In this document: positions 16,506 through 22,316 of the stretch, piece after piece
How the letters are laid out: each line of letters opens with the position of its first letter
How positions within the stretch are numbered: position 1 is the stretch's first letter
Assembly (NCBI GenBank): GCA_009731375.1
Contig: BJOX01000072.1
Location: 374,337-396,652, forward strand
DNA length: 22,316 bases
Direction: 5' to 3'
Origin: Paulinella micropora
Lineage: Eukaryota; Cercozoa; Imbricatea; Euglyphida
The notes under the pieces: model-generated
Seen by the model: the letters and a program-made list of their open reading frames with translations, nothing else
Databases searched by the model: none
Told to the model about the DNA's origin: nothing
Position numbers and translations under genes: made by a program

Positions 16506-17467
16506 TGAGAAGGTAGCAGCTAGAGGTGGCCTTGACGTTGCTTGATGGCTTTGGAAGGGGAAGAGAAGGTAGCAGCTAGAGGCGGCCTTGACGTTGCTTG
16601 ATGGCTTTGGAAGGGGAAGAGAAGGAAGCAGCTAGAGGTGGCCTTGACGTTGCTTGATGGCTTTGGAAGGGGAAGAGAAGGTAGCAGCTAGAGGTGGCCT
16701 TGACGTTGCTTGATGGCTTTGGAAGGGGAAGAGAAAGCAGCAGCTAGAGGTGGCCTTGACGTTGCTTGATGGCTTTGGAAGGGGAAGAGAAGGTAGCAGC
16801 TAGAGGTGGCCTTGACGTTGCTTGATGGCTTTGGAAGGGGAAGAGAAGGTAGCAGCTAGAGGTGGCCTTGACGTTGCTTGATGGCTTTGGAAGGGGAAGA
16901 GAAGGTAGCAGCTAGAGGTGGCCTTGACGTTGCTTGATGGCTTTGGAAGGGGAAGAGAAGGTAGCAGCTAGAGGTGGCCTTGACGTTGCTTGATGGCTTT
17001 GGAAGGGGAAGAGAAGGTAGCAGCTAGAGGTGGCCTTGACGTTGCTTGATGGCTTTGGAAGGGGAAGAGAAGGTAGCAGCTAGAGGTGGCCTTGACGTTG
17101 CTTGATAGCTTTGGAAGGGGAAGAGGAGGTAGCGGCTAGAGGTGGCCTTGACGTTGCTTGGAAGGGGAAGAGAAGGTAGCAGCTAGAGGTGGCCTTGACG
17201 TTGCTTGATAGCTTTGGAAGGGGAAGAGAAGGTAGCGGCTAGAGGTGGCCTTGACGTTGCTTGATAGCTTTGGAAGGGAGAGAAGGTAGCAGCTAGAGGT
17301 GGCCTTGACGTTGCTTGATAGCTTTGGAAGGGGAAGAGAAGGTAGCAGCTAGAGGTGGCCTTGACGTTGCTTGATGGCTTTGGAAGGGGAAGAGAAGGTA
17401 GCAGCTAGAGGTGGCCTTGACGTTGCTTGATTGCTTTGGAAGGGGAAGAGAAAGCAGCAGCTAGAGA
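16506..17467 (+). repeat. 56-bp minisatellite, about 17 copies
   Basis: Unit: GGTAGCAGCTAGAGGTGGCC, TTGACGTTGCTTGATGGCTT, TGGAAGGGGAAGAGAA. Most copies differ by zero to two bases. One copy (about 17150) has lost about 9 bp and another (about 17275) 2 bp; the last is cut at 17467. Variants cluster in the 3' third (GATAGCTTT, AGCGGCTAG). Each complete unit contains an ATG-to-TGA 18-codon frame overlapping the next by one base. Confidence 0.95.
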
Positions 17468-17509
17468 GGGCCCCAGACCCTGCGACAAAAAAAGAAAAAA
17501 ATCTTGTAT

Positions 17510-17578
17510 GTGTAAGTGTATATGTATATGTATATGTATGTGTATATGCATATGTATGTATATGTATATGTATATATG

Positions 17579-17613
<35 letters not shown>

Positions 17614-17745
17614 CATGTATCTGTATATGCATATGTATATGTAAATGTATGTGCATATGTATGTGTATATGTACATGTATACGTATATGTATCTGTATCT
17701 ATATCTGTATCTGTATCTGTATCTGTATCTGTATCTATGTCAATA
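17510..17745. repeat. (TATATG/TATCTG)n hexanucleotide array
   Basis: TATATG-type units with GC and GTA variants change to TATCTG units from about 17690. Confidence 0.9.
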
Positions 17746-17766
17746 TCAAGTAATCGATCAACCAAT

Positions 17767-17796
17767 CCATCAATCAATCGATAATTTGATTGATGG
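17767..17796. repeat. 11-bp perfect hairpin
   Basis: CCATCAATCAA at 17767-17777 pairs with TTGATTGATGG at 17786-17796, followed by a short T run. It lies between two simple-repeat arrays. No function is assigned. Confidence 0.7.
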
Positions 17797-17804
17797 GGTT
17801 TTTT

Positions 17805-17873
17805 GAGTGTGAGTGTGTGTGTGTGTGTGTGAGTGTGTGTGTGTGGGTGTGTGTGCGTGTGTGTGTCGGGTGT

Positions 17874-17933
<60 letters not shown>

Positions 17934-18005
17934 TGCGTGTGCGTGCGTGCGTGCGTGTGTGTGTGNNNNNNNNNNCTGTGTCTGTGATTGTGTGCGTATG
18001 TATGT
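17805..18005. repeat. (TG)n/(CGTG)n array with 10-N gap
   Basis: TG dinucleotides with GTGC and GTGA variants, CGTG units from about 17914, and a gap at 17966-17975. Confidence 0.95.
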
Positions 18006-18070
18006 ATGCATGCATTCACATTTCTTAATTAATTACTACATAATATATAACTGACATATAAATAGTAATT

Positions 18071-18162
18071 TATGCGGTTAGCCAAAAGTTTGACGTGTTT
18101 TGCGGGCGAGCCGGGCCGGCCCGGCGATCCCGCAAAACTCGCTCAATTTGGCGCGCCGCATA
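18071..18162. repeat. GC-rich 92-bp foldback with 16-bp central palindrome
   Basis: GCCGGGCCGGCCCGGC (18110-18125) is a perfect palindrome. TTTTGCGGG (18098-18106) pairs with CCCGCAAAA (18129-18137). The outer TATGCGG (18071-18077) pairs with CCGCATA (18156-18162). The segments between pair imperfectly. It stands out from AT-rich flanks. Confidence 0.85.
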
Positions 18163-18169
18163 TGTAGTT

Positions 18170-18210
18170 TTATTGGTAACCTGACCACATTTTGTGGAGG
18201 TGACCAATAA
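18170..18210. repeat. Second hairpin beside the foldback
   Basis: TTATTGGT (18170-18177) pairs with ACCAATAA (18203-18210), and CCACA with TGTGG around a TTT loop. Confidence 0.7.
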
Positions 18211-18227
18211 ATATCGTAAACACACTT

Positions 18228-18712
<485 letters not shown>

Positions 18713-18765
18713 ACCAAATTAGAGGGGCAGTTGTCCTCCTCTAACTCATCATAGCCATCCAACAT
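18713..18765 (+). repeat. 53-bp segment, last copy
   Basis: Best-conserved copy along with 18580-18632. TTAGAGG and CCTCTAA within it form a hairpin stem. Confidence 0.85.
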
Positions 18766-18830
18766 TACTAGTACTGGGTATGAAGACTCCCTGCGTGTAT
18801 GTATAAATATATATGTATATGTCTGCACGT

Positions 18831-18853
18831 AGGTAGGTAGGTAGGTAGATAGG

Positions 18854-18917
<64 letters not shown>

Positions 18918-18938
18918 AAGACAGACAGACAAACAGAC

Positions 18939-19036
<98 letters not shown>

Positions 19037-19038
19037 GT
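18831..19038. repeat. (GGTA)n/(GATA)n array ending at a gap
   Basis: GGTA units, then about 45 GATA units with an AGACAGACAGACAAACAGAC interruption, ending at the 10-N gap 19039-19048. Confidence 0.95.
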
Positions 19039-19048
19039 NNNNNNNNNN

Positions 19049-19092
19049 ATATATATACATATATATATATATATACATACATATATATATAT

Positions 19093-19145
<53 letters not shown>

Positions 19146-19193
19146 CACACACACACAAACACACACACACACACACACACATACACACACACA

Positions 19194-19228
<35 letters not shown>

Positions 19229-19230
19229 AT
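19049..19230. repeat. (TA)n and (CA)n arrays
   Basis: TA to about 19140, CA to about 19195, then TA again. Confidence 0.95.
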
Positions 19231-19238
19231 TGCCTTTG

Positions 19239-19275
19239 ATTTCAGGAACGGCTCCAACGAGGGCTTGCGGCCTAT
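19239..19275 (+). repeat. 37-bp segment, copy 1, flanking TATC block
   Basis: GATTTCAGGAACGGCTCC then AACGAGGGCTTGCGGCC, exactly repeated at 19876-19910. Both are followed by GATAGATAG. Confidence 0.9.
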
Positions 19276-19330
19276 AATAGATAGATAGATAGATAGATAG
19301 ATAGATGTTTTTTTGCTATAACAATTATAT

Positions 19331-19364
<34 letters not shown>

Positions 19365-19422
19365 CATATATATATATATATACAACGGAAATATCCATCG
19401 ATTTTTTGTGTGCCCGGAATCT

Positions 19423-19874
<452 letters not shown>

Positions 19875-19875
19875 G

Positions 19876-19912
19876 ATTTCAGGAACGGCTCCAACGAGGG
19901 CTTGCGGCCCAG
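19876..19912 (+). repeat. 37-bp segment, copy 2
   Basis: Identical to 19239-19273 over its first 35 bp; it follows directly after the TATC array. Confidence 0.9.
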
Positions 19913-19948
19913 CATCGATAGATAGATAGATAGATATATTTCCGTGAT

Positions 19949-20025
19949 TAAAAAAAAAAAAAAAAAAAAAAAAAATAATGATTTTTTTTTTTGTTTTTTT
20001 TGTTATAATAATAATAATTTGTTAT
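19949..20025. repeat. Poly-A, poly-T and AAT tracts
   Basis: A run at 19950-19975, T runs to about 20001, then TAA/AAT units. Confidence 0.9.
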
Positions 20026-20036
20026 AGCACATAAGC

Positions 20037-21010
<974 letters not shown>

Positions 21011-21037
<27 letters not shown>

Positions 21038-21091
21038 TGTATGTACGTATGTATATGAATGCAAATATGATACCTACCGACCCTACCTATC

Positions 21092-21122
<31 letters not shown>

Positions 21123-21330
21123 GCATGCATGCATGCATTAATACATACATACATACATACATACATACATACATACATACATACATAAACATACATACAT
21201 ACATACACACATACATACATACATACATACATACATACATACATACATACATACATACATACGTACACACACACATACATACATACATACATACATACAT
21301 ACATACATACATACATACATACACACATAT
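21011..21330. repeat. (GTAT)n then (ATAC)n arrays
   Basis: GTAT at 21011-21052 and ATAC from 21092 are inverse repeats around a 40-bp complex island. A short GCAT block lies at 21121-21138. Confidence 0.9.
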
Positions 21331-21364
21331 ATTTTTGGATATATATAAAATGAATAAATTGTTA

Positions 21365-22011
21365 TTACCTTGGAAAGAATGACGTTCCGATACTAGTAGC
21401 AAACGACAAATAGATAGATAATTACACATACATACATACATACATACATACATACATTACCTTGGAAAGAATGACGTTCCGATACTGACAACAAACGACA
21501 ATAGATAGATAAGTACACATACATACATACATTCATACATACATACATACATACATACATACATACATACATACATACATACATACATACATACATACAT
21601 AACCTTTGAAAGAATGAGGTTGCGATACTGATAATAAACGACAAATAGATAGATAATTACACACACATACATACATACATACATACATACATACATACAT
21701 ACATACATTACCTTTGAAAGAATGAGGTTGCGATACTGATAACAAACGACAAATAGATAGATAATTACACACACACACATACATACATACATATATACAT
21801 AAATACATACATACATACATAAATACATACATACACACATACATACATACATACATACATACAATACATACAGACATACATACATACATTACCTTGGAAA
21901 GAATGACGTTCCGATACTGATAACAAACGACAAATAGATAGATTATTTCACATACATACATACATTCATACATGCATACATACATACATACATTCATACA
22001 TACATACACAC

Positions 22012-22042
<31 letters not shown>

Positions 22043-22180
22043 CATTACCTTGGAAAGAATGAGGTTGCGATACTGATAACAAACGACAAATAGATAGATA
22101 ATTACACATAGATACATACATACATACATACATACATACATTACCTTGGAAAGAATGAGGTTGCGATACTGATAACCAAC
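21365..22180 (+). repeat. Seven-copy 64-bp segment interspersed with (ATAC)n
   Basis: Copies start at 21365, 21457, 21600, 21708, 21889, 22045 and 22141 (the last truncated). Core: TTACCTTGGAAAGAATGA, CGTTCCGATACTGATAAC or GGTTGCGATACTGATAAC, then AAACGACAAATAGATAGATA and ATTACACA. The spacing varies with the length of the ATAC tract. Confidence 0.95.
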
Positions 22181-22211
22181 GCCAGGGGAGAAGATTCTAT
22201 TCCTGTATGAG

Positions 22212-22226
22212 ATAGAGAGAGAGAGA

Positions 22227-22309
<83 letters not shown>

Positions 22310-22316
22310 GGGGGGG
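22212..22316. repeat. (GA)n then poly-G run at window end
   Basis: GA units, then about 80 G from 22229 with a single A at 22309. The length is doubtful and may be a sequencing artefact. Confidence 0.9.

Noticed and set aside
16506-17467. 56-bp array as a CRISPR
   Set aside because: There are no unique spacers; the whole unit repeats.

Overview
This is a eukaryotic nuclear genomic window, probably from a microalga or other protist, possibly a stramenopile or haptophyte; I cannot fix the lineage. The reasons are GT/AG splice-like signals, no operon layout, a RanBP2/NZF zinc-finger + TIR-like + kinesin-light-chain-type TPR protein of a kind I associate with such genomes, and extreme microsatellite content. 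A large share of the window, perhaps 40%, is simple repeat. There are six assembly gaps: 2215-2915, 5814-5823, 15159-15493, 17966-17975, 19039-19048 and 20975-20984. The four 10-N gaps all lie inside or beside simple repeats.

Layout. 1-5.3 kb: AGT, TTCC, GATA/GGTA, TTG and TATC arrays, with islands of complex DNA holding two foldback inverted repeats (879-1095 and 1206-1332) and a three-copy dispersed segment flanking a gap. 5.3-6.5 kb: a paired short inverted-end repeat and a roughly 332-bp duplication upstream of the gene. 6.58-9.6 kb: the only confident protein-coding region. It has a short ORF with two NZF/RanBP2 zinc fingers (6584-6928), a TG-rich intron-like stretch carrying a partial duplication, then a long GC-rich ORF (7499-9598) with an acidic N-terminus, a third zinc finger, a TIR-like domain and nine 42-residue TPRs. 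The two ORFs may be exons of one gene. The domain set suggests ubiquitin recognition, an enzymatic or signalling TIR-like core and a TPR scaffold, an architecture like that of innate-immune or stress sensors; function is inferred.

10.1-16.4 kb: AT-richer DNA with transposon traces. It holds two copies of a 260-280 bp MITE with about 28-bp terminal inverted repeats, three small hairpins with a compensatory stem change, a TATC/TTTC/TTCC array, decayed coding-like sequence (12.0-13.4 kb) and two small ORFs with hydrophobic segments (13.7-14.6 kb). A short diverged direct repeat brackets 10.3-14.7 kb.

16.5-22.3 kb: a 56-bp minisatellite in which each complete unit is a mini-ORF overlapping the next by one base, then TG, TA, GATA, TATC and ATAC arrays. 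Short complex segments (35-65 bp) recur within these arrays in several families, ending in a seven-copy family at 21.4-22.2 kb and a poly-G run.
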